From contig WJKA01000129.1 of the NCBI GenBank assembly GCA_014729375.1, positions 1 to 11,840 on the forward strand: a stretch of DNA of 11,840 nt, written 5' to 3'. The DNA is from Chitinivibrionales bacterium. Its GTDB lineage: Bacteria > Fibrobacterota > Chitinivibrionia > Chitinivibrionales > WJKA01. A program made the position numbers and the translations under genes. The notes under the pieces were generated by a model, which was not told the DNA's origin, ran no database searches, and worked only from the letters and a program-made list of their open reading frames with translations. Shown here piece by piece: positions 1-6,878 of this stretch (its first letter is position 1; each line of letters opens with the position of its first letter).

Positions 1-2
1 GT

Positions 3-1004
3 GTTATCGCCTGCCGTGATACTGTCATTCCCAATGCCGTCGGTGTGGATATCGGTTGCGGCATGTGCGCAGTTCAATCAGATATCCGGATACAGGACCT
101 GCACCGCGACCAGGTTGTCCTGATTCTGAATTCAATAAAAAAGAAAATTCCACTTGGATTCAAGCACCATACGTCGGCGCAGAAATGGAATGGATTCAAT
201 AGCGCTCCCGATATCCCGTTAATCAAACAGGAGCTTGATTCGGCAAAATGTCAACTCGGCACCCTCGGTAGCGGCAACCATTTTATCGAGCTCCAGAAAG
301 GGTCCGACGGTTTTGTCTGGCTGATGATCCACAGCGGGAGCAGAAATTTCGGCTACAAAATCGCCCGAGCGTATCACCGCATAGCAGTGGAATTTTGCGG
401 GAAGAAAAAACTCCACCTTCCAGACAGAGACCTTGCCTTCCTGCCTGTCGACAGTCCCGCAGCCGAAGAATACCTGCGCTGCATGAACTTTGCCCTTGCA
501 TTTGCCTTTGAAAACAGACAGCGGATGAAAACGGTGTGTACGAAAATTCTTGCCGACCTCCTGAAATGCACGTTCAAACAGGAAATTAATATTCACCATA
601 ACTTCGCGGCAATCGAGTATCATTCTGGAAAAGACCTTATTATTCATCGGAAAGGAGCTACCCGAGCGCACAAAGGAGAATACGGCATTATTCCCGGAAG
701 CATGGGGAGACCTTCTTACCTTGTCAAGGGGCGGGGAAATCCCCAGAGCTTCATGTCCTGTTCGCACGGCGCTGGTCGCGTTATGGGGAGAAACGAAGCC
801 AACCGGTCACTTTCGATCGAGCAGGTAAAATCTGCCATGAAAGGCGTTGTCTTTGATATCCCCACAACAGGAAGAAAAAACCGGAAAGTCGATTTAAGTG
901 AAGCACCTCAGGCTTATAAAAATATCGATGAGGTCATTAAATCGGAAAAAGACCTTGTGGAAGTCATGCTCAAGCTGGAACCACTCGGCGTGGTGAAAGG
1001 ATAA
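3..1004 (+). CDS. rtcB: RtcB family RNA-splicing ligase, C-terminal part (5' end outside window)
   Basis: This is the GTP- and Mn2+-dependent RNA ligase that joins 2',3'-cyclic phosphate or 3'-phosphate ends to 5'-OH ends in RNA repair or tRNA splicing. The frame is open from base 3, and the first visible residues (VIACRDTVIPNAVG) already belong to the family, so the true start lies left of the window. Visible active-site motifs in order are VDIGCGM (metal ligands Asp 48-50 and Cys 57-59), GSGNHFIEL (Asn 276-278, His 279-281), IHSGSRNFG (His 330-332), IHHNFAAIE (594-620), the RKGATRAHKGEYG block, and SCSHGAGR with the His (765-767) that becomes guanylylated in known RtcB proteins. The protein ends in VVKG, and the Lys before the final Gly contacts GMP in characterised enzymes. 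About 333 residues are visible, consistent with a protein of roughly 400 residues. No rtcA or archease gene is in view. It converges on cutA. All key residues are present, so it should be active. Confidence 0.95.
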   Translation, partial: VIACRDTVIPNAVGVDIGCGMCAVQSDIRIQDLHRDQVVLILNSIKKKIPLGFKHHTSAQKWNGFNSAPDIPLIKQELDSAKCQLGTLGSGNHFIELQKGSDGFVWLMIHSGSRNFGYKIARAYHRIAVEFCGKKKLHLPDRDLAFLPVDSPAAEEYLRCMNFALAFAFENRQRMKTVCTKILADLLKCTFKQEINIHHNFAAIEYHSGKDLIIHRKGATRAHKGEYGIIPGSMGRPSYLVKGRGNPQSFMSCSHGAGRVMGRNEANRSLSIEQVKSAMKGVVFDIPTTGRKNRKVDLSEAPQAYKNIDEVIKSEKDLVEVMLKLEPLGVVKG

Positions 1005-1100
1005 GAGAAAGCAGGATCGGTCGGCGGGCAACTGGCAGAAATCAGCATCCAGGATATTCTTTCAGGTGCGCTCGCTTTTACCGCATGCGCTCGTTCTTCC
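1005..1100. other. Convergent intergenic region between rtcB and cutA
   Basis: These 96 bases separate the 3' ends of rtcB (+) and cutA (-). I see no hairpin followed by a T-run in either direction. The only repeated element is the 8-base direct repeat TGCGCTCG, seen twice near 1068-1093. How the two converging transcripts end is not visible in the sequence. Confidence 0.5.
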
Positions 1101-1430
1101 CTACTCTCCTCCGGTCTCGTCGCATACCCACCTTATATACTCGGGATTCCCCCCGACTATGGGCAGTGCAACAACACAGGGAACATCGTAGCTGTGAAGC
1201 GCCGTTATCCGTTGGGTCATCTTGTCAATCAGGCGGGTTTGTGTTTTAACAATAAGTACCGCTTCGGAATCATCCTGCAAAGCATTTTCCCAGAAGTAGA
1301 GGGATTTCATATTTTCGAGAATGTTGGCGCATGCGGCAAGATGTTCCTCGACCAGTGCTTTGCCGATCACACGGGCCTCATCATAGTTACCGGCGGTAAT
1401 ATACACCATGCAAACTTGAGTGGTCGACAT
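1101..1430 (-). CDS. cutA: CutA divalent-cation tolerance protein
   Basis: This 109-residue protein is a CutA1 family member, a very stable trimeric ferredoxin-like protein linked to divalent-metal (copper) tolerance in E. coli, although its molecular role is unsettled. Family signatures visible are the first strand VCMVYITAG (6-14), EEHLAACANI (28-37), SLYFWENALQDDSEAVLIVKT (43-63), and YDVPCVVALPIVGGNPEYIRWV (81-102). The length matches the family. The ATG at 1430 is preferred because the next Met (residue 8) falls inside the first beta strand. The Shine-Dalgarno is poor. The start lies 29 bases after the receiver-gene stop, so the two are probably co-transcribed and cutA may depend on translation of that gene. 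The Cys at positions 34 and 85 could bind metal, but this is inference. Confidence 0.93.
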   Translation of the reverse strand: MSTTQVCMVYITAGNYDEARVIGKALVEEHLAACANILENMKSLYFWENALQDDSEAVLIVKTQTRLIDKMTQRITALHSYDVPCVVALPIVGGNPEYIRWVCDETGGE

Positions 1431-1459
1431 ATGATTCGGATTGGATTCTTGTAATGAGC

Positions 1460-1819
1460 CTAATGCTCGAAAACAACTTTTTTCAGCTTGCTCATGGGAA
1501 CCGGCTTTTCAAAAAAAGTTGCTTCCAGTGAATTGAGCTTATCTTCTGCAATTTCGGACACATATCCTGAAATGAGGATTTTTTTTGTCTTGTTCGATAC
1601 AAAGGAAAGAAGTTCAAGACCATTAACCTGTGGCATTTTATAATCGGTAATAACGACATCAATGTCATCGCTGTTCTCGCAAATATAATCGCGCGCGGCA
1701 ACAGAATCATTGAACGAATGTATATTTGAATCTTCGCCCGATGCTTTCATGAACAGTTCAATAAGCTCGGTAATCTGCACCTCATCATCGACCACGATGA
1801 TTTCAAGCGGTTTTCCCAT
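1460..1819 (-). CDS. Stand-alone response-regulator receiver-domain protein
   Basis: This 119-residue protein is a single CheY-like receiver domain with no output domain. Visible residues are the acidic pair D11/D12 in VVDDE, the phospho-acceptor D59 in VITDYKMP, the switch position S84 in ILISGY, and K105 in FFEKPV, so the phosphorylation site is complete. The frame is open up to 1879, but I chose the ATG at 1819. It starts exactly at the receiver fold (MGKPLEIIVVDDE) and has GGGAG at 1830-1834, 10 bases upstream. The longer version would begin upstream of the likely transcription start near 1857. It has its own promoter and is followed 29 bases later by cutA. No histidine kinase is in the window. 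It could be a phosphate sink or a protein-protein switch. Its link to the STAS protein upstream is inference. Confidence 0.9.
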   Translation of the reverse strand: MGKPLEIIVVDDEVQITELIELFMKASGEDSNIHSFNDSVAARDYICENSDDIDVVITDYKMPQVNGLELLSFVSNKTKKILISGYVSEIAEDKLNSLEATFFEKPVPMSKLKKVVFEH

Positions 1820-1829
1820 ATTAAACGTG

Positions 1830-1834
1830 CTCCC
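1830..1834 (-). promoter_or_regulatory. Ribosome binding site deciding the receiver-gene start
   Basis: GGGAG on the minus strand, 10 bases before the ATG at 1819. It supports the short form of the receiver protein over the 20-residue longer frame starting at 1879. Confidence 0.6.
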
Positions 1835-1863
1835 TTTTACAACCTTGTATTGCATAGTCATAT

Positions 1864-1892
1864 ATTGTACAGCAAACAAGGCTTGTCGTCAA
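1864..1892 (-). promoter_or_regulatory. Sigma70-like promoter of the receiver-cutA unit
   Basis: On the minus strand, TTGACG (1887-1892) is separated by exactly 17 bases from TACAAT (1864-1869). Each hexamer matches the consensus at five of six positions. A run of seven A on the same strand (1895-1901) lies just upstream of the -35 box, as in an UP element. Transcription would start near 1857, giving a leader of about 38 bases to the ATG at 1819. Confidence 0.65.
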
Positions 1893-1920
1893 CATTTTTT
1901 TCTTCATTCAGAAAAAAATG
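1893..1920. repeat. Perfect 11-base inverted repeat abutting the -35 box
   Basis: CATTTTTTTCT (1893-1903) and AGAAAAAAATG (1910-1920) are exact reverse complements with a 6-base spacer. The repeat touches the -35 hexamer of the receiver promoter and overlaps the U-tract of the candidate terminator. It could act as an UP element, an operator, or simply be part of the terminator. The sequence alone does not decide. Confidence 0.7.
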
Positions 1921-1958
1921 CATTTGCAGCATCATTCGGCGGCAAAAAAGCTGCAAAC
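1912..1958 (-). terminator. Candidate Rho-independent terminator of the ATPase-STAS transcript
   Basis: Read on the minus strand, TTTGCAGC (1950-1957) pairs perfectly with GCTGCAAA (1923-1930) across a 19-base loop. A G-U pair at 1958 and 1922 can extend the stem by one. After four bases there is a run of seven T (1912-1918). It lies 98 bases after the STAS stop codon and directly before the next promoter, as expected for an operon end. The large loop lowers confidence. Confidence 0.5.
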
Positions 1959-2056
1959 AGCAAACAATAATTGTATGCTCCGGAATTCCCGAGCGAGCCC
2001 GACATTGCAGCATAAGCCGGGAAAGCGGGCGCCGTGCTGAAAAGGCCCTTGCGGAT

Positions 2057-2437
2057 TCAGTGAAGAAAGTCCAGGGGCGCTCCCTGTTCATAGACTCGGA
2101 TAATTTTATCAAGACCTACGCCATGAAGCCCGTCTGCCGTCCTATGAGAGACATTTACAAGAAACAATTTGCCTCCGCATTCATCGATTCGCTTTCTTAA
2201 ACGAACGATCAACCCGAAACCCGCACTGTACATATTTATTGTCTTTCCCAGATCGATAACCACATTGCCTGCATCTTTTTTCAGAACAGAATCGACTCTC
2301 GATTCAATCTGCTGATAATTATCCATATTGATTGAATCGGGAAGCGTAATCCAGAGGCACCCTTCCCTGTTCTCAATAGAAAAATCATCAAGACCTTCTA
2401 CAGTGATTCTGCCTTCTGATTCTGGCTGTTCGGTCAT
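2057..2437 (-). CDS. STAS-domain protein (anti-sigma-factor antagonist type)
   Basis: This 126-residue cytoplasmic protein has a STAS domain over about residues 10-120, as in SpoIIAA/RsbV antagonists that bind and free a target from an anti-sigma-type kinase. The fold is shown by EGCLWITLPDSINMDN (25-40), NVVIDLGKTINMYSAGFG (58-75), and GGKLFLVNV (88-96). The conserved loop reads MYSAG: S71 aligns with the phosphorylated Ser58 of B. subtilis SpoIIAA, while the usual Asp before it is Tyr (Y70). The frame stays open to 2512, but the ATG at 2437 has GGGAG at 2444-2448, six bases upstream, and fits the domain start. It lies 98 bases behind subunit K on the same strand, so it may be the last gene of the ATPase operon. 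No SpoIIAB-like kinase or SpoIIE-like phosphatase is in view. Its target is unknown. Confidence 0.87.
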   Translation of the reverse strand: MTEQPESEGRITVEGLDDFSIENREGCLWITLPDSINMDNYQQIESRVDSVLKKDAGNVVIDLGKTINMYSAGFGLIVRLRKRIDECGGKLFLVNVSHRTADGLHGVGLDKIIRVYEQGAPLDFLH

Positions 2438-2443
2438 TCCGAA

Positions 2444-2448
2444 CTCCC
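2444..2448 (-). promoter_or_regulatory. Ribosome binding site deciding the STAS-gene start
   Basis: GGGAG on the minus strand, six bases before the ATG at 2437. It favours the 126-residue form over a 151-residue reading from 2512. Confidence 0.6.
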
Positions 2449-2520
2449 GGTATGATGAAGAGATTTGAGAAATTCCTCTCCCGCCGGAGCGGAAAGCATG
2501 GTTTTTCAGCACCCGGTTAT

Positions 2521-2550
2521 ATTGTATATATATTGCTATACGTTAAGCAA
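2521..2550 (-). promoter_or_regulatory. Possible weak internal promoter before the STAS gene
   Basis: On the minus strand, TTGCTT (2545-2550, inside the end of subunit K) and TACAAT (2521-2526) are 18 bases apart. The -10 box is good and the -35 box is poor. The stretch around it is strongly AT-rich. It could give the STAS gene some transcription independent of the ATPase operon. Confidence 0.25.
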
Positions 2551-3000
2551 GCCTTGCATTAAAATCGCGGCGACAAGAGCAAGAATTGCATAGAACTCCG
2601 GAAATGCCCCCATAATCAGGGTCTGACCGAAAACATTGTGCCCGCTTCCAATAGCGGCAATTCCGTTGGCCACCACTCTCCCCTGTTGTATGCCTGATAT
2701 AAGACCAGCAATACCCAGTGCAACGCCGGCACCCAGAACAACCGCGCCCTGAAGGACCGAAACGGATCCCCCCATACCCATCAGGGCCTGATTGTACATG
2801 ATGAAACCAACAAAGCCGTAGAGTCCCTGTGTGGCCGGCATTGCTGCAAGACCCATGCCCAGTCCGAATGCTTCCGGACGTTTCTTCAGCATACCAACTA
2901 CCGCCGAGCCACCACTCACTGTTCCGATTGCAGAGCCACTACCTGCAAGTCCAACCATAATGCCAAGACCGATCATTGAAAAAATACTGCCCCAATCCAT
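2536..3000 (-). CDS. ntpK: V/A-type ATPase subunit K (rotor-ring proteolipid)
   Basis: This 154-residue membrane protein is the c-ring subunit, whose carboxylate carries the coupling ion through the membrane. It is a duplicated hairpin with four helices at about residues 5-25, 47-72, 83-108 and 124-150. Only the second hairpin has the acidic residue (E135 in AFPEFYAIL). The first hairpin has MPATQGLYGF at the same place. Aligned by motif to Enterococcus hirae NtpK, the residues that bind Na+ there (L61, T64, Q65, Q110, E139) correspond to M54, T57, Q58, Q106 and E135. The L61 contact is a backbone carbonyl, so Met is acceptable. The gene starts 40 bases after subunit I and has an ideal AAGGAGG site, fitting a subunit needed in many copies per enzyme. 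Na+ coupling is inferred, not shown. Confidence 0.96.
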   Translation of the reverse strand: MDWGSIFSMIGLGIMVGLAGSGSAIGTVSGGSAVVGMLKKRPEAFGLGMGLAAMPATQGLYGFVGFIMYNQALMGMGGSVSVLQGAVVLGAGVALGIAGLISGIQQGRVVANGIAAIGSGHNVFGQTLIMGAFPEFYAILALVAAILMQGLLNV

Positions 3001-3007
3001 TGCTAAG

Positions 3008-3014
3008 CCTCCTT
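3008..3014 (-). promoter_or_regulatory. Consensus ribosome binding site of subunit K
   Basis: AAGGAGG on the minus strand, seven bases before the ATG at 3000. It is the most complete Shine-Dalgarno match in the operon and stands before the gene for the multi-copy ring subunit. Confidence 0.75.
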
Positions 3015-3040
3015 CAAAACTGGGTTTCCATTGGAATATT

Positions 3041-4936
3041 TCATTGTAAATTCGTCAAAGGTGAATATTCCGGCGCGCCGCCTTTAAAATCGACATTTTT
3101 GTAAAACTCCACAAATGTCAACCGCAAGGGGTGAACAAAACATCCTATTAAAGCCAGCACAAAATTAATACCGTGCCCGGCAACCAGAATAAGAATTGTA
3201 AATATTATCATTGGTGAAACGAGCTGTACCGCGCCATCCTTTGTTACGAGCATGAAAGCGATCTGATTGAAAGCAGCACCTAAAAGTCCACCGGCAAGCC
3301 CCAGGGCAAAGAGTCGCAAATAGGAAAGACCATCCCCCATAAGCCCGGTAGCAAAGTTGTATAAACTGTATATTCCGAGCGGCAATCGAATCGCCAGCCC
3401 TTTTTCAGGATTATTGAAAAACAACAGAAACGCGAGGCCGGAACCGGCAATAATCCATTCGATATTCCCGGGAAGCGAAGCAATCATTTGCCCCAGTGGA
3501 AATGCCCAGAGGGAAAATGTTTGCAGTTCCATGAAATTAATTTTTACCAGAAAAATAGTTACTCCAATGGTCATGGTCATGGTCGCTACAGGATCGAGTG
3601 CATGAAGGATTGTTCCGTAGTGAGCCCTGTTATAGGCCCGCATGCCCATACCGACAAGAAGTTGCAGAATACCCACATACAGAGAAAGGGGAATTGCCGG
3701 AAAATAGGTGCCGCTTTCCGTCTTCACCGCACTGAGAGGCGCTAAAAAGGCACCAGATTCGAAAAAGGCATTTTCATATCCCGGTACGGAAAATATTGGA
3801 TGACCGAAAAATGTATTCAAGAATGTTCCGCAGATAATGGTAAAAATCCCAAGAAGTGTCACCAGTGTTGTATAGCGCTTGAATTTTGCGGGTACTTTCC
3901 GGGAAGCAACAATACCCAGGATTGCTAAAATAGCTCCATAGCCCACGTCGGCAAAACAGAGGCCAAAAAAGAGTGCAAAAAAGGGCGCAAAAAAAGGCGT
4001 GGGATCGAGTTCGAAATAATCAGGTAACGACCGCATCTTTGCAATCGGCTCGAAAAGACTCGAAAACTTGCCGTTAATCAATTTAACCGGAATGGTATCA
4101 TCCGGAGAAGGTTTCTCGAAGGTGTACCAGGCCGGAAAACCATTCAGAAATTCGGCAACTTTTTTCTCATTATCGTGAGGGACCCATCCACTCAGCGACA
4201 CAACCCGCCCCTCAACAGAACCTTCCATGCTGATTCTGGCAGCCTCCAGAGCGCGACCGCACTGCTGTTCGGCAAGAAATGAAGATAAAATATCGGTATA
4301 GGCGGTCAGTTTAGTGAACGAATCATAGACTTTGTTTTTTTTCTGCTCCAGGTTCTCAAGCTGTTTTTTGGCGTCTGTAAGGGAAATGGACGGCAGAAGG
4401 ACTTCATCGGCATCAACCGGCTCGAGTTCTCCACGGCCGACAACCAGAAAGTAGACAGTATTCCCAAGGCGTGAAATTATTTCCATGGAAGAAATGTTGT
4501 TTTGTATTTCTTCAAATTTCTTTTTGTTGCATTCATACAACCGGAGGACAATATCGCGTTGAGCAAGCCTCCCGATAGAATCGGGATCGAAGTCTCCCCA
4601 GGGCTCGAGTGCAGCAATATGTTTTCTGGTGGTCTGAATACGGGACTCGATCGTGTCCCGTTCATTTCCCAGTTCTTCGAAACGGGAAATGACCTGCTGC
4701 GCCGAAAGGTCCTTTGCCTGAGGTAACGAAACCTTTTCGGCCGCAGCGTGGTGTTTGAGGGCCCGCAAAACCCGCTCGGCATCTTTGATCACCATTTGTT
4801 TTTCCATCAGTGCTTCCGATGATGCTTCGGGATTAACAACCACATGGACAACACCGAGGTCCTGCAGCGAGGTAAGAAATGTTTCTTTTTCTTTATGGTA
4901 AAGCAGGAGGGACAATTTTCTCATCGGAACAATCAT
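3041..4936 (-). CDS. ntpI: V/A-type ATPase subunit I (membrane stator, a-subunit equivalent)
   Basis: This 631-residue protein holds the two ion half-channels against the K ring and anchors the peripheral stalks. Residues 1 to about 310 form the soluble arm, with helical or coiled stretches around 40-110 and 185-235 and the SGWVP motif (249-253). From about 313 on there are seven or eight membrane helices. The essential Arg is R541 in LSYLRLFALGLAG. The second conserved set AGHGINFVLALIG and VHPLRLTFVEFY holds H588, R605 and E610. The ATG at 4936 overlaps the subunit D stop as ATGA and has GGAGG seven bases upstream. A second Met (residue 5, MRKLSLLL) is closer to the usual family start, so the first four residues are uncertain. 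Length and motifs are normal for the bacterial family. Confidence 0.96.
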   Translation of the reverse strand: MIVPMRKLSLLLYHKEKETFLTSLQDLGVVHVVVNPEASSEALMEKQMVIKDAERVLRALKHHAAAEKVSLPQAKDLSAQQVISRFEELGNERDTIESRIQTTRKHIAALEPWGDFDPDSIGRLAQRDIVLRLYECNKKKFEEIQNNISSMEIISRLGNTVYFLVVGRGELEPVDADEVLLPSISLTDAKKQLENLEQKKNKVYDSFTKLTAYTDILSSFLAEQQCGRALEAARISMEGSVEGRVVSLSGWVPHDNEKKVAEFLNGFPAWYTFEKPSPDDTIPVKLINGKFSSLFEPIAKMRSLPDYFELDPTPFFAPFFALFFGLCFADVGYGAILAILGIVASRKVPAKFKRYTTLVTLLGIFTIICGTFLNTFFGHPIFSVPGYENAFFESGAFLAPLSAVKTESGTYFPAIPLSLYVGILQLLVGMGMRAYNRAHYGTILHALDPVATMTMTIGVTIFLVKINFMELQTFSLWAFPLGQMIASLPGNIEWIIAGSGLAFLLFFNNPEKGLAIRLPLGIYSLYNFATGLMGDGLSYLRLFALGLAGGLLGAAFNQIAFMLVTKDGAVQLVSPMIIFTILILVAGHGINFVLALIGCFVHPLRLTFVEFYKNVDFKGGAPEYSPLTNLQ

Positions 4937-5535
4937 GCGGCCGCCTCCATCGCTGCAATTTTATTCTTGAGTATTTTCTGTGATGATTTTGCCAGGTTTT
5001 CTTCGTCTTCAAGAAAACGTTTGATCTTCAGGATGGCCTCTTCATAACCGGGTATCTGTACTTTTTCGTACAAATTTACTTTCTGCGTGGTTTTTTTCCG
5101 TGCATACTCCAGAATATCAACTTTCTTCAGCGCAACTTCCTTCTCGATCCGCAATGCCGCGGTTTTTTTCAAAAGCTCAAGGCCGGTCGAAATCCACCAG
5201 GGCTCCAGAAAAAGACTGAACTGTTTGATCGAAAACTGCGCCTCCCTGAATATCGGTGTTTTTACACCTGCTATTTTCTTGACATCCAGATCAACCGTGG
5301 AAATCGAGATGATATCCTCCGGAAACTCCACCCACAGCCGGTTCGTGGAAGAAAGCCGGCGGGTATTTTCCTCCAACTGCCGCTCAACCTCTGCAACCTC
5401 ATGCTTTGCTTTCTTGACCTCGAGCCGCAATGCGGATTCTTTTGCCTGAAGCGTCGGCAATGCGTTGAGCCGCACCTTGAGCTCTTTCTGAAGCTGCTGG
5501 AGCGATGTTTTGTTATATTGAAATTTAATCGCCAT
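4933..5535 (-). CDS. ntpD: V/A-type ATPase subunit D (central shaft)
   Basis: This 200-residue protein is the rotor shaft (gamma-like) that turns inside the A3B3 head. It has the expected long antiparallel helices at both ends: residues 8-60 begin with NKTSLQQLQKELKVRLNAL, and residues 115-195 end in an Ala-rich tail. The globular part lies between them (IISISTVDLDVKKIAGVKTP). The N-terminal pattern and length fit the family. The start at 5535 lies 23 bases after subunit B, with only a weak GGA-type ribosome site. Its stop overlaps the start of subunit I in ATGA, so D and I are translationally coupled. No separate subunit F gene, the usual partner of D, is visible in the window. Confidence 0.94.
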   Translation of the reverse strand: MAIKFQYNKTSLQQLQKELKVRLNALPTLQAKESALRLEVKKAKHEVAEVERQLEENTRRLSSTNRLWVEFPEDIISISTVDLDVKKIAGVKTPIFREAQFSIKQFSLFLEPWWISTGLELLKKTAALRIEKEVALKKVDILEYARKKTTQKVNLYEKVQIPGYEEAILKIKRFLEDEENLAKSSQKILKNKIAAMEAAA

Positions 5536-5558
5536 TTCGTTTCCGTGTTCTTCTTGCG

Positions 5559-6878
5559 CTAGTTCTTCCAGTACTTGTCAACAAACACCTGCTTGATTCC
5601 AACTTCTTCTTTAGAAAAATATTTAGCAAACAGGTCCCATCCGGTATCAAGCATTTTGTCAACATCTACATTGATATCGATTGCCAGGAGTTCCCGGGAA
5701 TACTCTTTTGCATAATCAAGACATCGCTTGTCGTAGTCGGTGAGATCGAACCCGTTTTCAAGCTTGGTTTTTGCATTTGCCGCATCGGCAAATAAACGGA
5801 CGCAGGCATTCATTACCTGCGGATGGTCATCTCTGGTTTTCTTGCCGATAACAAGCTGTTTCAATCGTGACAGGCTTCTGAACGGATCGACAATTACTTT
5901 TCCGATATCGGTATCGCGGCGCAAAAACAACTGGCCTTCGGTGATATATCCCGTATTATCGGGAATTGCATGGGTTATATCCCCGCCGCTGAGTGTGGTA
6001 ACCGCAACAATCGTAATCGAACCGCCGTCGGGAAACTGGACCGCTTTTTCGTAAATTTTTGCCAGATCGGAATAGAGCGAACCGGGCATGCTGTCTTTTG
6101 AGGGAATCTGGTCCATACGGTTCGAGACAATACTGAGGGCATCGGCAAACAGGGTCATATCGGTCAGCAGTGCAAGCACTTTGTAGTTTTTTTCGGTTGC
6201 AAAGTATTCGGCCGCGGTGAGACACATATCAGGCACCAGAAGCCGCTCTACCGGCGGGTTTTCGGTGGTATTCATAAAAGATATAATTCGGTCAAGCGCA
6301 CCGGCATTATCAAATACGCTTTTGTAATAGAGATAATCGTCATTGGACATTCCCATCCCGCCGAGAATAATGATATCCGCTTTTGCCCGGAGTGCAACAT
6401 CGGCCATAACCTGGTTAAACGGCTGGTCCGGATCTGCAAAGAACGGAATTTTCTGGCCGGTGACAAGGGTATTGTTCAGGTCGATTCCCGCGATACCGGT
6501 AGCAATGAGCTCTGAGGGCTGTTTTCTGCGCACCGGGTTCACCGACGGTCCGCCGATCTCCCGCTCTTCACCGTCAATAGCAGGCCCGCCGTCAATAGGC
6601 TGACCATACGCATTGAAAAATCGTCCCCGGAGATCATCCCCGACTTTCAGCGTCGGCGGTTTGCCGGTAAAGACGACCTCTGCATTAGTGGCAACACCTT
6701 GCGTTCCGGGAAATATCTGGAGAGTAATCCATTTGTCGTTGATTTTTACGACCTGTGCCGGACGGCCGTCAACATACGCCATCTCCTCATTGGTAATACC
6801 CTCGGCCTCGACCACGCAGGTGGCTTTGGTAATGTTTTCTATTCTGGTGTATATTTTCTGGAATGCCTTAGCCTTCAT
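5559..6878 (-). CDS. ntpB: V/A-type ATPase subunit B (non-catalytic head subunit)
   Basis: This 439-residue protein alternates with subunit A in the A3B3 head. Features are the N-terminal barrel (KAFQKIYTRIENITKATCVVE), GRFFNAYGQPIDGGPAI, and the nucleotide-domain loop at TGQKIPFFADPDQPFNQ. This loop replaces the P-loop and lacks GKT, so it should not hydrolyse ATP. SLSRLKQL carries the conserved Arg that reaches into the neighbouring A site in known structures. The frame is open to 6938, but the ATG at 6878 is preferred: AGGAGG at 6886-6891 lies seven bases upstream and MKAKAFQKIYTRI matches the family start. This start lies inside the last codons of subunit A (11-base overlap), which suggests coupled translation giving the 1:1 ratio needed. 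Subunit D follows 23 bases after the stop. Confidence 0.96.
   Translation of the reverse strand: MKAKAFQKIYTRIENITKATCVVEAEGITNEEMAYVDGRPAQVVKINDKWITLQIFPGTQGVATNAEVVFTGKPPTLKVGDDLRGRFFNAYGQPIDGGPAIDGEEREIGGPSVNPVRRKQPSELIATGIAGIDLNNTLVTGQKIPFFADPDQPFNQVMADVALRAKADIIILGGMGMSNDDYLYYKSVFDNAGALDRIISFMNTTENPPVERLLVPDMCLTAAEYFATEKNYKVLALLTDMTLFADALSIVSNRMDQIPSKDSMPGSLYSDLAKIYEKAVQFPDGGSITIVAVTTLSGGDITHAIPDNTGYITEGQLFLRRDTDIGKVIVDPFRSLSRLKQLVIGKKTRDDHPQVMNACVRLFADAANAKTKLENGFDLTDYDKRCLDYAKEYSRELLAIDINVDVDKMLDTGWDLFAKYFSKEEVGIKQVFVDKYWKN

Noticed and set aside
1850..2200. Plus-strand frame of 116 residues across the receiver-STAS spacer
   Set aside because: It overlaps the promoter, the terminator and the antisense of the STAS gene; no family and no ribosome site.
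2473..2494. Hairpin TTCC-CTCC/GGAG-GGAA between subunit K and the STAS gene
   Set aside because: The stem has a mismatch and no T-run follows it on the minus strand; a role as attenuator is possible but not supported.
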